Below are positions 56,601 to 62,636 of a stretch of 64,000 nucleotides of DNA, in pieces (position 1 is the stretch's first letter; the number at the start of each line of letters is the position of its first letter). The position numbers were made by a program, and so were the translations under genes. The DNA lies in NCBI GenBank assembly GCA_029962745.1, contig CM057157.1, positions 29,698,777 to 29,762,776 of the forward strand, read 5' to 3'. A model generated the notes under the pieces. The model had not been told where the DNA came from. It did no database searches and saw nothing but the letters and a program-made list of their open reading frames with translations. Origin of the DNA: Echinometra lucunter. Taxonomy: Eukaryota > Echinodermata > Echinoidea > Camarodonta > Echinometridae.

Positions 56601-56850
56601 CGAATGGGTTAAAACAAGAGGAAAAACTTTGGGTATTCCAGTTGGCTGTTCATAGGCCTTATAATCCTAGATTACATTCTATAATTTTTCTTGTGTCTAT
56701 TTCAGTGTGACTGCGGACCTTGGGGGTGGTCATCATCTATCTACAAGAAGTTCTGAGCTTTGCGGTAAAACTCATCGCCAGCTATTTGAAGAGTCCTTAG
56801 CAAGGATCTATCGCAGGTTACATCGAAAGATTAAGAAAAGTACATACTAA
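33216..56850 (+). CDS. SPATA6: SPATA6 orthologue, complete coding region, 11 exons
   Basis: Joined exons: 33216-33263, 43845-43982, 44883-45107, 45680-45849, 46090-46189, 46699-46843, 49598-49719, 50298-50382, 51679-51983, 54350-54438 and 56706-56850. They give 1572 bases, 523 codons plus stop, against roughly 490 residues in mammals. The N-terminal SPATA6 domain spans about residues 1-150: IEAVTCPGV, LPPFFPLLFHQKFRFER, then VSTRDFLYPE and GLSPKLEFS, matching the vertebrate pattern. The middle is basic and Ser/Pro-rich. An SR-dipeptide stretch lies near residues 350-390, and the C-terminus is basic. In mice SPATA6 is needed to build the sperm connecting piece and hold head to tail. All splice sites are GT-AG and phases agree throughout. 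Confidence 0.93.
33556..33738. repeat. GTTTCAT-type arm, left copy (family d)
   Basis: GGGCGTGTTTCATGAAACCG, then GTCATAACTACAAGATCAAC, and on to CTCCGAACATGTCATATC and GCCATCACAG. The complement lies at 42797-42986. It is either one of two single MITE copies or the left end of a 9.4-kb element. Confidence 0.75.
33848..34497 (+). repeat. 5' LTR
   Basis: 650 bp, TGTGGGGAGC...CTCCTACA. It differs from the 3' LTR at about three positions seen by eye (G/A near 33855; two changes near 34405-34415). The small open frames within it recur identically in the 3' LTR and are not genes. Confidence 0.92.
34500..34517 (+). promoter_or_regulatory. Candidate primer-binding site of the LTR element
   Basis: TGGTGGCTGTGGTGCTCC starts two bases after the 5' LTR and begins TGG, as expected for pairing to a tRNA 3' CCA end. 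I cannot assign the tRNA. Confidence 0.45.
35069..36169 (+). CDS. Gag-like protein of the LTR element
   Basis: 366 codons. The first half resembles Ty3/gypsy capsid: FSGEEGKDFHQWIKRFE, RLSGPAFIIWEGL, FRRFLAGVDQKLQIKIHEMG and LSEALNIALRVERA. The second half is Arg/Ser/Pro/Tyr/Gln-rich (RSPSPRARYSQ, RSRSPSPQHTRR) and has no CCHC zinc knuckle, so RNA binding may rest on the Arg-rich tail. The stop is TAG at 36167. Leader sequence lies at 34518-35068. Confidence 0.88.
   Translation: MSTFRMDLPEIFSGEEGKDFHQWIKRFELATEFIPKASEQRHISLPARLSGPAFIIWEGLPEADKKDFSKIKDKLSQVFGRTQYLQTFRSCITARKRLPDEPLEVYASAIITMVGEAFPKYDAEAKDGEAFRRFLAGVDQKLQIKIHEMGGTTLSEALNIALRVERASDQLSPTSATIASTETKQDVVYLQLLKRLDELESKFDKLNFIQNQSKAGDEQSRHPKRHNRPRSPSPRARYSQHYEDQQSDRQKSSRYRSPSPLPRYTSKDDYRQSHYHPSSGPQARYLPYDRQGERSRSPSPQHTRRYQHQRQPNEHFQYRYSHGYGDASDRYDNQPYSSRRSDRQPQEYMLSSRHVHFTDNRPENFH
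36145..37641 (+). pseudogene. Pol of the LTR element: protease and truncated reverse transcriptase
   Basis: The frame is open from 36145, in the -1 frame relative to gag, overlapping it by 25 bases; expression probably needs a -1 shift there. The protease motif is YVDSGSYTSLIS (DSG rather than DTG) with IIGWDFF downstream. Reverse transcriptase blocks are FRFCVDYRALNAVTV, FSVMDLSSGYWQVPL, FGLVNVPMTFQRLM and YLDDCIV. FGLVNVPM and YLDDC differ from the usual FGLCNAPA and YLDDI. The frame ends at TGA 37639-37641, just past HLD, at the deletion junction. Confidence 0.88.
37641..38852 (+). pseudogene. Integrase C-terminal remnant of the LTR element with Gln/Pro tail
   Basis: It continues after the deletion in another frame: TPYYILHGREARVPL, then LKKAFTHAQQQASQAQKIQK, DDYDRKLRLTKYSTGDLVWL and the GPY/F block WRGPFEVIS, ending VVHHNRLKLFRS. 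About 260 residues of Gln/Pro/Ser-rich, internally repeated tail follow. The zinc finger and DDE core are absent. The tail is coded by diverged repeats near 38180-38480. Confidence 0.85.
38853..40793. other. 3' non-coding region of the LTR element
   Basis: Nearly 2 kb of AT-rich DNA between the pol remnant and the polypurine tract. No envelope-like frame or transmembrane protein is visible. ATGGACGCT and AATGGACA recur near 39060-39220. Confidence 0.55.
40794..40803 (+). promoter_or_regulatory. Candidate polypurine tract of the LTR element
   Basis: GGAGAAGGAA lies five bases before the 3' LTR, the usual place for plus-strand priming. Confidence 0.6.
40809..41458 (+). repeat. 3' LTR
   Basis: 650 bp, TGTGGGGAAC...CTCCTACA, nearly identical to 33848-34497. 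Followed by TTGA at 41459-41462. Confidence 0.92.
41786..42426. repeat. 641-bp imperfect palindrome (foldback MITE)
   Basis: AATTACGGTGTCCTC at the left pairs with GAGGACACCGTAATT at the right, and complementarity continues with gaps to a near-perfect 33-bp central stem (GTCAGGCTTTCGTGAAACAC near 42071) around a loop near 42105. No coding frame. Confidence 0.88.
42797..42986. repeat. GTTTCAT-type arm, right copy (family d)
   Basis: Reverse complement of 33556-33738: GCTGAAAAGATATGACAGGT, then GGCAAAGACGGCTTTGTGAA, ending TATGACGGTTTCATGAAACA. Beyond the arms the flanking sequences do not match. Confidence 0.75.
43400..43782 (-). mobile_element. piggyBac-like element P, degraded copy 7
   Basis: It follows the layout of the other copies (CCCACTTGTGACAGAGGGTC, TTTGGCC, TTTGATACTGAAA, CCAATTTGAAGAA, AATAATTCCTG) but is much more diverged, without an intact frame. 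It ends 62 bases before SPATA6 exon 2. Confidence 0.75.
43845..43982 (+). CDS. SPATA6: SPATA6 exon 2: core of SPATA6 domain
   Basis: The acceptor is GCTTTTGCAG and the donor AGG/GTGAGA; 46 codons, phase 0-0. It encodes VTCPGVILKDRQDVCLSIC and LPPFFPLLFHQKFRFER, the most conserved block of the family. Confidence 0.93.
43983..44600. other. SPATA6 intron 2 sequence, nothing recognised
   Basis: No repeat ends or exon in this stretch. Confidence 0.4.
44605..44666. repeat. TA microsatellite
   Basis: About 60 bases of uninterrupted TA in SPATA6 intron 2. Confidence 0.92.
44883..45107 (+). CDS. SPATA6: SPATA6 exon 3
   Basis: The acceptor is GCTTTCCAG and the donor ACG/GTGAGT; 75 codons, phase 0-0. 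It reads TYANCGDPAHLAHVLQFEDV, then the QVSTRDFLYPE block equivalent to vertebrate NTREFLFPEP. A long TA microsatellite lies about 220 bases upstream. Confidence 0.93.
45460..45535 (+). ncRNA. Hammerhead-ribozyme-like core (uncertain)
   Basis: CTGACGA at 45478-45484, a 6-bp hairpin GATGGG/CCCATC with a 5-base loop at 45486-45502, then GAAAC. This fits the CUGANGA-stem II-GAAA layout except for one extra T after CTGACGA. ACTGT before and ACAGT after could pair as a short outer stem, but the third stem and the cleavage triplet are poor. If real, it is probably a decayed retroelement ribozyme. Confidence 0.25.
45680..45849 (+). CDS. SPATA6: SPATA6 exon 4
   Basis: The acceptor is TTGATTAG and the donor AGAG/GTATAT. 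It begins GLSPKLEFSCKTSIQD (family block APKLEFSTRTT), then an acidic stretch, and ends with the basic TRGRKKKALK. The last two bases belong to the Arg finished in exon 5. Confidence 0.92.
46090..46189 (+). CDS. SPATA6: SPATA6 exon 5
   Basis: The acceptor is CATACAG and the donor AAAAGG/GTAGGT. It reads TKSYEAPTISSTMKASTM and then IEDRPPFIIKR, a Ser/Thr-rich linker. Phases match exons 4 and 6. Confidence 0.88.
46190..46698. other. SPATA6 intron 5, nothing recognised
   Basis: AT-rich; no repeat or exon beyond the splice sites. Confidence 0.4.
46699..46843 (+). CDS. SPATA6: SPATA6 exon 6: Pro/Arg/Ser-rich segment
   Basis: The acceptor is ATTTGTAG and the donor TCTG/GTAATG. It encodes VRSPSPRRPASAPPNRPPR and ends EITGNTS. 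A hAT-type MITE begins about 40 bases past the donor. Confidence 0.88.
46882..47217. mobile_element. CAGGGGTGGCGC hAT-like MITE, full copy
   Basis: Ends CAGGGGTGGCGCC and GGCGCTGCCCCTG. The flanking 8-mers CATATACT and CCTATATT agree at six of eight positions, a decayed 8-bp duplication. Same family as 32474-32702. Confidence 0.72.
47336..47655. mobile_element. TTAA-flanked element with about 30-bp inverted ends
   Basis: TTAA at 47332-47335 and 47656-47659. Ends AGACGCTAGGTCGTGGGCTT (continuing TCATGGGGAAT) and the exact complement. No shared interior with 11385-11873, though both start AGAC. Confidence 0.86.
47893..49549. mobile_element. 1.66-kb non-autonomous hAT-type element, composite interior
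   Basis: Ends CAGTGGCGTAACAG and CTGTTACGCCCCTG. Exact 8-bp duplication AGCCTTAC lies at 47885-47892 and 49550-49557. Inside are a nearly pure purine stretch (47984-48194), three copies of a block with GAGCTTCCGCGCTTCGCGCG (near 48490, 48730, 48855), and three units with TTTTTGGCTCGCTCGC (49140-49330). No transposase frame. Confidence 0.88.
47984..48194 (+). repeat. Homopurine tract with triplex potential
   Basis: About 210 bases of A/G on the + strand with only three pyrimidine interruptions, of the AAAGGAAG type. The long Phe/Ser/Pro frames on the opposite strand come from this composition. A weaker purine-rich stretch lies at 62858-63000. Confidence 0.85.
49598..49719 (+). CDS. SPATA6: SPATA6 exon 7
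   Basis: The acceptor is TTTTCCTATCAG and the donor GAG/GTAAGA. It reads EYISEADCRICRIYQRYFG, then RRYWGHKKYYHP, an aromatic and basic block. The exon lies about 40 bases after the target duplication of a 1.66-kb hAT element. Confidence 0.9.
49897..50070. mobile_element. Mariner-like MITE (CAGTGAAACCTG ends)
   Basis: Left end AGTGAAACCTG and right end CAGGTTTGACT, with TA on both sides. The interior repeats GGTCTTTATGGACAGGT and TTATAGACAGGTG. Confidence 0.65.
50204..50297 (+). repeat. 47-bp tandem duplication carrying the exon 8 acceptor
   Basis: GGATATTTTGGTTATT, then ATGTTTTCATGCAGCTAGTT, occurs twice in a row; the acceptor-like CATGCAG ends at 50250 and at 50297. Only the second leads into the open SPATA6 exon 8. 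Confidence 0.85.
50298..50382 (+). CDS. SPATA6: SPATA6 exon 8
   Basis: The acceptor is TTTCATGCAG and the donor GAAG/GTAAGA. It reads LVRNTRRDEELERILNERV, then the acidic TDEDDESTE. The 47 bases before it are a tandem duplicate of its own acceptor region. A piggyBac-like MITE starts 29 bases past the donor. Confidence 0.88.
50412..50819 (-). mobile_element. piggyBac-like element P, copy 3
   Basis: Ends CCCATTCGTGACAG and CTGTCACGAATGGG, flanked by GTAA and TTAC instead of TTAA. It carries the conserved minus-strand frame starting at 50689. It sits 29 bases after the SPATA6 exon 8 donor. Confidence 0.87.
50820..51167. other. SPATA6 intron 8 sequence, nothing recognised
   Basis: AT-rich stretch between a piggyBac-like MITE and a foldback element. 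Confidence 0.4.
51168..51471. repeat. Foldback MITE with GTTTCACAAAGACTAAG ends
   Basis: GGGGAGTGTTTCACAAAGAC at the left pairs with GTCTTTGTGAAACACCCCCC at the right, and GGCAGGCCATTCATTCCACT pairs with an inner block near 51401. About 300 bp, immediately followed by the next palindromic MITE. Confidence 0.8.
51472..51619. mobile_element. Palindromic GTTTCAT MITE, family a, copy 5
   Basis: Stem GTTATCAATAACAAG / CTTGTTACTGATAAC-like arms with the end TTTTATGAAACAGGCCCC and centre CTGATTGGCTGAGA. Ends 59 bases before SPATA6 exon 9. Confidence 0.83.
51679..51983 (+). CDS. SPATA6: SPATA6 exon 9: SR-rich segment
   Basis: The acceptor is TTGTTGATAG and the donor TAT/GTAAGT. It encodes DLIDSMSGLSVTLPVVPGPD, then about 40 residues of RSRSRSP-type repeats coded by AGATCT/TCTAGATCC motifs, then ADIIHHRVRRALDSNY. 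A palindromic MITE ends about 60 bases before the exon. Confidence 0.9.
51984..52932. other. SPATA6 intron 9 sequence, nothing recognised
   Basis: TTAGCTCCC and ATAGCTCTNGTAAAAT motifs recur near 52260-52350. No exon or element ends identified. Confidence 0.4.
52933..53944. repeat. Five-unit GGTCAAAGGTC tandem array with inverted ends
   Basis: Ends TTTATGCCTCCGCC and GGCGGAGGCATAAA. A head rich in CCGTCCGTCC is followed by five units of about 150 bp, each with ATAACTYAAGAACC or ATAACTCAACAACC, CAAACTTGGCTC, GGAGGGACAATGATCTGA and GGTCAAAGGTCAAAGGTCAT. Unit three is split by a MITE. CGACCACACGTGGTCG lies just outside the right end. Confidence 0.82.
53368..53506. mobile_element. GTTTCAT-type MITE with GTCGGTGAAAA stem, inside the tandem array
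   Basis: Ends AGAGCGTTTCATCAAGA and TTTCATGAAACGCCCCC. The inner stem GTCGGTGAAAATCACCGAC is itself palindromic and appears on both sides of a centre (TATCTGATTGGCTGAGAGCA) shared with family a. Confidence 0.8.
53977..54057. other. Short AT-rich spacer
   Basis: Nothing recognised between the tandem array and the next MITE. Confidence 0.3.
54058..54212. mobile_element. GTTTCAT-related MITE, family b (TACCATTAATGGTA stem), copy 1
   Basis: GTTGCTTAAAACTTACCATT, AATGGTAACTCTGCCATCAG, centre CAACAGCCAATCAAA, right end AGTTTTATGCAATTGGGCCC. Same layout as 61634-61760. Confidence 0.78.
54350..54438 (+). CDS. SPATA6: SPATA6 exon 10
   Basis: The acceptor is TTTATTTAG and the donor TTAG/GTACAC. It reads LDDSDDSVTSEEALGALRSS, then LNDGSLRSL, an acidic Ser-rich segment. 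It leaves AG for a Ser codon completed in exon 11. Confidence 0.88.
54439..55028. other. SPATA6 intron 10 sequence, nothing recognised
   Basis: AT-rich, T-run-rich DNA before a piggyBac-like MITE. Confidence 0.4.
55029..55436 (-). mobile_element. piggyBac-like element P, copy 4
   Basis: TTAA at 55025-55028 and 55437-55440; ends CCCATTCATGACAG and CTGTCACGAATGGG. The minus-strand frame starting at 55306 is open. Confidence 0.88.
55441..56205. other. SPATA6 intron 10 sequence with a short GTT run
   Basis: TTGTTGTTGTTGTTGTTG lies near 55584. Otherwise nothing recognised. Confidence 0.4.
56206..56608 (+). mobile_element. piggyBac-like element P, copy 5 (frame broken)
   Basis: TTAA at 56202-56205 and 56609-56612; ends CCCATTTGTGACAG and CTGTCACGAATGGG. 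Small deletions break the frame that other copies keep. It ends about 97 bases before SPATA6 exon 11. Confidence 0.86.
56706..56850 (+). CDS. SPATA6: SPATA6 exon 11 with stop codon
   Basis: The acceptor is TCTATTTCAG. It reads SVTADLGGGHHLSTRSSELC, then a basic end (LARIYRRLHRKIKKSTY) and TAA at 56848-56850. A weak internal donor, AAAA/GTACAT at 56840, could instead join to the open exon at 59208 in frame. Confidence 0.87.
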
Positions 56851-58284
56851 CTACATGTGCCAAACAAATCAAATGAAAATTGAATGTCATATCTTAGGAA
56901 TGATTGGGCTTTCACTTTTATGATCCACAGCTGCTTTATTGATGTCTATGGACATGTAACATTTATAGCCCATGTACAGTTTTGGTATTAAAAGGAGAAT
57001 TGGCATGAAACTGATGAAGTATAGTCTCAATTGTCCGCCTTGCATAAAAATATATGTGTGTGAAATCGTGTGATATTGATATTCCATTCATGATTTCTGC
57101 TGAATTTCAGTGTAAATGTCAGAAAGGAATGCAATGGAATGGTTGTACTCTGCCCCGTGCTATGAACTTGCACCCCAAAGGCTCCCTGCGCAACATTCAC
57201 AGCTCTTCGTTTTACAGGCATCATGGGTGATGCACGTCGACGTTGTTTTCAGGAACCCGAAAACTAAGTTTTGACATTTTTAGTGTAAAATACACTCACT
57301 TAAAAATAAGTTCTTAAAAGAAAATTTCTGTCAACATAATAGCTTTAGGATACAGTCTTTTGTATCATCTGGCAATGAATTCAAAAAAGGAAACTAACTT
57401 ATTTTACATTTCCCAAAACTATTCACTATCTTTAAATGATCTTTCATATATGTCGTGATATTGATGGGAAATATGCTTTTTAAAAAAATTATTGGATCAC
57501 CATTTCCATGGGTAAGGTAAATAAACCATATCTTAGTATATCATAATTATTGTTTACGTTTATGATACTACACCATTGCATTCTAATATCACTGTGTCCC
57601 CAGCCCATTTTTTTTTCAGCAACTGAAGATAAAATGCATTGCCAAAAGACTTCAAGCAGTAATGGCATGTGAGCTGATTGAACCCCTTTGCCATTTTTTA
57701 TATACAAGTTGAGACATGCACCCATGCCAATTCAACTAATTTAATCTAAAGACGATCTTGCGATGTAGACTTCTTCTTTTTTCTACTTTAGATTTGGAAG
57801 ATATTGAAAATATTCTTTGAAGTAGATAAAGGCGATGGAGTGAAAAATTTTCCTCTGTTTTTTTTTTAAAGTGATATATCAAGGTAGCAAAGTAGATGAT
57901 ATCTCCATGTTAAGCACCCTTTGGAGTTGGAAATAGGGATTATTTCATAGAAAACTTTATAATACATTTATTGAAGTGCTGCAATGATTTTAGGGTCTTT
58001 TTCCATTTCCAAGTTTGAGTCATTTCAGTGATATTGTAATCCCCATGTAGATTTTTCAAAATGAATTTACTGTTGATATTACGAATGATTATCGCTGTTT
58101 ATGATATCTAATATTATTTATTTCTACTTTGTTTGCTGCACCTCTTTCATTTCTTAATTATTTGTGATTTTTTTTTTTCAAAATGTTTATTTGAACAGTA
58201 ATTCTTTGTGCACTTCTAGGAGCTTGGGGAAATACAGTGGCACAAAAAGATGCATGAAGAATACACAAGATGCATACTGTTTCA
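56851..58284 (+). other. SPATA6 3' region; repeat R2 copy B at 56968-57205
   Basis: An AATAAA at 57520-57525 is one possible poly(A) signal. Bases 56968-57205 match 26259-26480 (repeat R2). The remainder is AT-rich with no gene. Confidence 0.5.
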
Positions 58285-58673
58285 TATGGTGGCCCTGAAG
58301 TACGCTCGACAACAGGTCATGTGCGATGTGAATTTCGCATCCCAGGTCCTGAATTTTGCATCGCGGGTCGTGAACTTCGCATCCTAGGTCACGAATTTCA
58401 CGCCGCGGGTTGTGAATTTCACGACTGGGATGCAAAGTTTGCACCACGAGTAATGAATTTCATGACTGGGATGCAAAGTTCGCGCCACGGATCCTAAATT
58501 TCGCATCGCCGGTCGTGAATTTCACATCCGAGGTCCTGAATTTCGCATCGCGAGTCGTGAAATTCATGACCTGGGATGCAAAGTTCATGACCCGCGATGC
58601 GAAATTCAGGACCTGGGATGCGAAATTCACGTCGCACATAACCTGTTGTCAAGCGTAATTCAGGGCCACCATA
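58285..58673. repeat. CpG-rich palindromic element built of short repeats
   Basis: TATGGTGGCCCTGAA at 58285 pairs with TTCAGGGCCACCATA ending at 58673. Between them GAATTTCGCATCGCGGGTCG-type units repeat, inverted across a centre near 58480. GTTTCA lies on both sides as a likely 6-bp target duplication. CpG is far more frequent than in the surroundings. Confidence 0.82.
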
Positions 58674-59207
58674 GTTTCATGTGCGTTCTGGACACGTCTT
58701 TTTTGTGTGTTCCACTCTGTTTTGTTATGCTACCCAAACAATCATATTGCAGGACAATTAGTAATTGTAGATAATTATTCTCCATTGAGATGTAAGTAAT
58801 TTATTTGTATGTATATATTGGTTGCTTTACTTTGCTTTTATATCTTCCTTGTCATAAATTTTGAATATCAAGGCAGGCTGGTCCTTAAGACATAGTTTTG
58901 CAGAACTCCCTGTATATATGCTTTTTAGATTAAACTTACTGTTTGATATTTAGGTTGCAAAAGTCATTCCAAGTAGTGTTGTTGCCAAAACTTTATAATT
59001 ATGGTAATCAAATATTGAGTAGAATTTCTCCCAGTCCTGAAGTAAAGAGCATTTTAGCATGTTTAGTGAATTTAGTTTATTTAGTGAATGTTTCTATGTG
59101 AATTTAGCAGTTGATTAGAAAGCATCAAGCTTTCAGAGAATAGAATACAAACTAATTTAAGTAAACTATTTTGTGCCAAATTGACCCATGTTTATTCAAC
59201 CTTCTAG
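58674..59207. other. Intergenic or intron sequence, nothing recognised
   Basis: AT-rich DNA between the CpG-rich palindrome and the possible exon at 59208. Confidence 0.4.
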
Positions 59208-59317
59208 GCCACAAATTTCGTATGAAATTCAACCATCAGCTGAATAACAAGACCATCAACAATATCAAAGAGTACTTTAAAAGGAGAAGTCTGCTCCTTC
59301 ACAAATATGTCATTTGA
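59208..59317 (+). CDS. Possible alternative last exon of SPATA6
   Basis: A good acceptor (ATTCAACCTTCTAG) is followed by 35 open codons with exon-like codon use, HKFRMKFNHQLNNKTINN then IKEYFKRRSLLLHKYVI, and TGA at 59315. The frame needs one base from upstream, which matches a cut at 56839 in exon 11. That donor is weak, so this is a hypothesis; it could also belong to an unseen gene. Confidence 0.4.
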
Positions 59318-60131
59318 ATCAAAAGCAGAAACAGAGATCAAAGAAGGTTGCTGAGAAATTTGAAAACTAATGCAAAGTTATGAGTTTTTAATGATAAGAG
59401 CATCATTGTCCTATGATGATAGCAAATTGGCAACTCACTGGTGAGGCATGATTGTATGGTCCTTCAGTATTCTCAAGTTTAAAAACAAAATATTTTGGAT
59501 ACATATTGAATTTTGCTAATCTTTCTACCAAAGAGCTGATTTCCTTATGCTTTATCCAAGCACCATGAATGGAAACTCCTTTTGTTTTGCATGTATTTAG
59601 AAATGTTACACATCTTTTTCTTCTTTCATAAACTCACAGGATTTTTAGTGGATTAAACATTTAGTTGTCTGAGTTTTCAGTTTAAAAAGAAAAAAATCTT
59701 TGCTTTTCTAATAATTTTTGTTTAGTTTAATTTGTTATTCCAATGGCACTTAACTCTTTTTGACAGTAAGCTGCATTTGCTGTTACAGCAGGCTTAGTGT
59801 GCTATTGTATTGGCTGTAATTTACATTTTTGTTACCTTTCAGCATTTTATAATTACATGGAGGAATATATAGAGCCTTTAAAGGTTCGGATAAGCAGAAG
59901 GAAATATAATGGACTGTAGTTCATGTACAAGGACTCTAATTTGATGTTCATGTATTTCATTCTAGGTTTGATGAGTGTGTAGCATATTGTTAGATTGTTC
60001 ATCTTGCAGTTGTTCAGTAAATGTCCTTCATGACCATGTAGAGAATTCAAGTATTCAAGAATTCAAGTGCCATATTGTCCTAGAAGTTTTTGATATTTTC
60101 AGTTATATGCTGAGTTTCCTGGAGTTAATCT
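59318..60131. other. Downstream sequence, nothing recognised
   Basis: AT-rich. No splice-supported exon or repeat ends. Confidence 0.4.
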
Positions 60132-60538
60132 GGAGCTTTCATAAACACGACGCGGACGTTAATTTTGCATGTCGTGTGCAAAATTTTGTACTGCGCATGC
60201 TCAAATCCCCCAAACTCCCTGTCCTGCTTAAATGTAGAATGGTTCTCAGCCAAAATAATGTCCGTTCTCGATGTAGGACGCAGCTGGGTATCCAGCATTA
60301 GTGCGTGTGTAACATTATGGTAACAGGCGCAGCCAGCCTATCATCAGCGCAGCCATCATACATCCTGCCTGGTGTGTGCAAGCCTAGCCTGGCCATGGCA
60401 TGGGAAAAATGCTTCCCATTGTGACATCATACGCATCTCACCAGAAGAGTGAAAGCTCCAAAACACTGTATGACCGGCTGCATCTCTTATTGCTGCTGCG
60501 TCCTAAAAGGACGTCCGCGTTATGTTTGCAAAAGCTCC
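60132..60538. mobile_element. Possible MITE with GGAGCTTT...AAAGCTCC ends
   Basis: GGAGCTTTCATAAACACGAC at the left and the complement of GTTTGCAAAAGCTCC at the right agree imperfectly, and GCGGACGTT / GGACGTCCGCG follow. No target duplication is clear. The 106-codon frame 60400-60720 overlaps it and is not recognisable as a protein. Confidence 0.45.
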
Positions 60539-61633
60539 CTATTGACATTATTCCATTACTCTATCAAAGTAGAACCCATGTCAGTAAATTAATGAAACGA
60601 ATTCACAGCTGGGGTAATCCAGGTAATTTCCAAATGTTTACTGATTACATCAAAGATTTTACAATGCATGATAAATGTGTGATGATGCCTACTGATGCAA
60701 ATGGATTGGAAAAAAATTGAAGAAAATTTATGCATTTATTTATGATTTTTTTTTTTTTTTACTAATGAGTTGAAATTAAAACACCTTTGATTTTTCAGGT
60801 AGAACTTGGAATCGGTCAATTATGATATTGTTGCAAAAGAAAGCTGCTTGGATCACAAGTTTGTAAATTAGTTGAACATTAGATTTAATTGAAGCTTTTT
60901 GTTGCATACCGGTATGGTTTCCAAATTAACAGTATAGTGCTATATAGCAATATACCTCATAGAATACATGTCACAATGATTTGGGGTATGAGTGATTAAA
61001 GGAGAGATTTCTCTAAATAATTTCCTTTAATGCACTGCACTTTTTAATGGATGACAGTTCAGATAAGTTAAAACACCTTTAATTGTTATACCAAAGTAAA
61101 TTCATACTGATCGACATACAAGCCAACACCTAACAGATTTTAATGAACCAAATGCATTCAGGAAAAAAAAAGTTAGTAAACAACAATTCCTTTTTTAAAC
61201 CTACATTTATAATTCATATCTGTTTGTTTATTTGTTTTTATAGTTGTTAATGCAAACTTGAATTGTGTTTATGTATCAAAAAAGTTAATCATATTATTTA
61301 TTTTACTTAAATTGTGTGGATGAACTGGTATAACATATCCTGCAGTGTTGCTGATTGTAGAATTGTAGAATAAATCTTGACAGTTGAATAATGATACAGT
61401 TGTTACATGAATTTTAAGATTGTACATTTGAATATTGATTTGTATCTGTGGAAAACAAATGAAATTACATGTATTGTGAATACATCTGAAATTGAATATC
61501 TGGATGATGTGCATGTGCCATAGAGACAATAAATACAAAACTGAATTATGAAAAGCGTTTCTCCCTTTGATATTTCATTATTATCAGTGACATCTTTTAA
61601 ATTGTTATTCTTCTTTAATATGTTGAACAGATC
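60539..61633. other. Intergenic sequence, nothing recognised
   Basis: AT-rich. AATAAA at 61528-61533 could end a transcript using the 59208 exon. Confidence 0.4.
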
Positions 61634-61760
61634 TGGGCCCCGTTGCATAAAACTTACTATTAATGGTAACTCTGCCATCAGTGGTAACTACGATGGTTAC
61701 ATTGCTCAACAGCCAATCAAACTAACGTTTCCATTGATGGCAAAGTTACCATCAGTGATG
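61634..61760. mobile_element. GTTTCAT-related MITE, family b, copy 2
   Basis: GGGCCCCGTTGCATAAAACT, then TACTATTAATGGTAACTCTG, centre CAACAGCCAATCAAA, and a right arm that breaks off at GTTACCATCAGTGATG. It abuts the next MITE. Confidence 0.75.
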
Positions 61761-61944
61761 GGGGGGGGGGTGTTTCATAAAGCTGTTCGTAAGTTACGCG
61801 CGACATACGCACGACTGGTGATCTGTTCTTGTGCTACATGTAAATGACTGAGAACTCATTAGCACCCGAGAACATGTTCCAGTCATGTGTAAAGTCGTGC
61901 GTGACTTACGAACAGCTTTATGAAACAATCCCCCCCCCCCCCCC
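61761..61944. mobile_element. GTTTCAT-type MITE, family c (TGTTCGTAAGTTACG stem)
   Basis: Ends GGGGTGTTTCATAAAGCTGT and its complement AGCTTTATGAAACAATCCCC. Stem TTCGTAAGTTACGCGCGACA pairs with CGTGCGTGACTTACGAA. The centre is AACTCATTAGCACC, without the CCAAT-like motif. Confidence 0.82.
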
Positions 61945-62377
61945 CGGATGTTAAATGCTTGTATCCTGTTCATGCGACTCTCAAAAGCAGATCAGAGTCT
62001 GTCCTAATCATACTAAAATTCAGAAAAGAAGAAAAGATCTTTGAAATAGAAGGTGACATTTGAGTGTCTGTAGAATGTGAAGGATTTTCAATTCAAAAGC
62101 TTATGGCTCGACGATTGTAGAAGTTTGGGATATTCAAACTGACCCAAGATATCAGGGTTTGGGATGGGATGTACATCTCGTCGAGGACTGTACATCATCT
62201 TCATTCATTACTTTCTGAAAAGCACCCTAAACATGGATTGAAGTAGGAGTGTTTTTGATAAGTTTGATGCCCTAAAAAAAAATCCCTCCGATTTTTATTC
62301 CATTAGTGCCCTTTTCACACGTTTTCATGATGTAGAGGCATGCCTCAATGAGACATACCCCCCCCCCCCACGGTCCC

Positions 62378-62411
<34 letters not shown>

Positions 62412-62636
62412 GCCAAGATCGTATCTGATTTTTTTCCAACGCGTTTTTTTTCAAATCAGTTTGTCTCTGGAAGCTACCGTAGGCTAGATAATCTCTGAAC
62501 CGAGTGCCAAAACAACTTATCATAAACAGCTAATTTTACAGAGAATACAAGCAAGAGTCTAGTTTATCACCCGTTTAATTGAAATTTGATGATGTCAGTC
62601 CATTTATCCTGAGTTTTCTGTTCTGAATTATCTAGA
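61945..62636. other. Upstream of the possible third gene, with C homopolymers
   Basis: Long C runs at about 62350-62409. The remainder up to 62636 would be promoter or 5' UTR if the exon at 62637 is real. Confidence 0.4.

Noticed and set aside
60400..60720. 106-codon frame MGKMLPIVTSYASHQ...
   Set aside because: It overlaps a possible MITE, resembles no protein I know and lacks exon borders.
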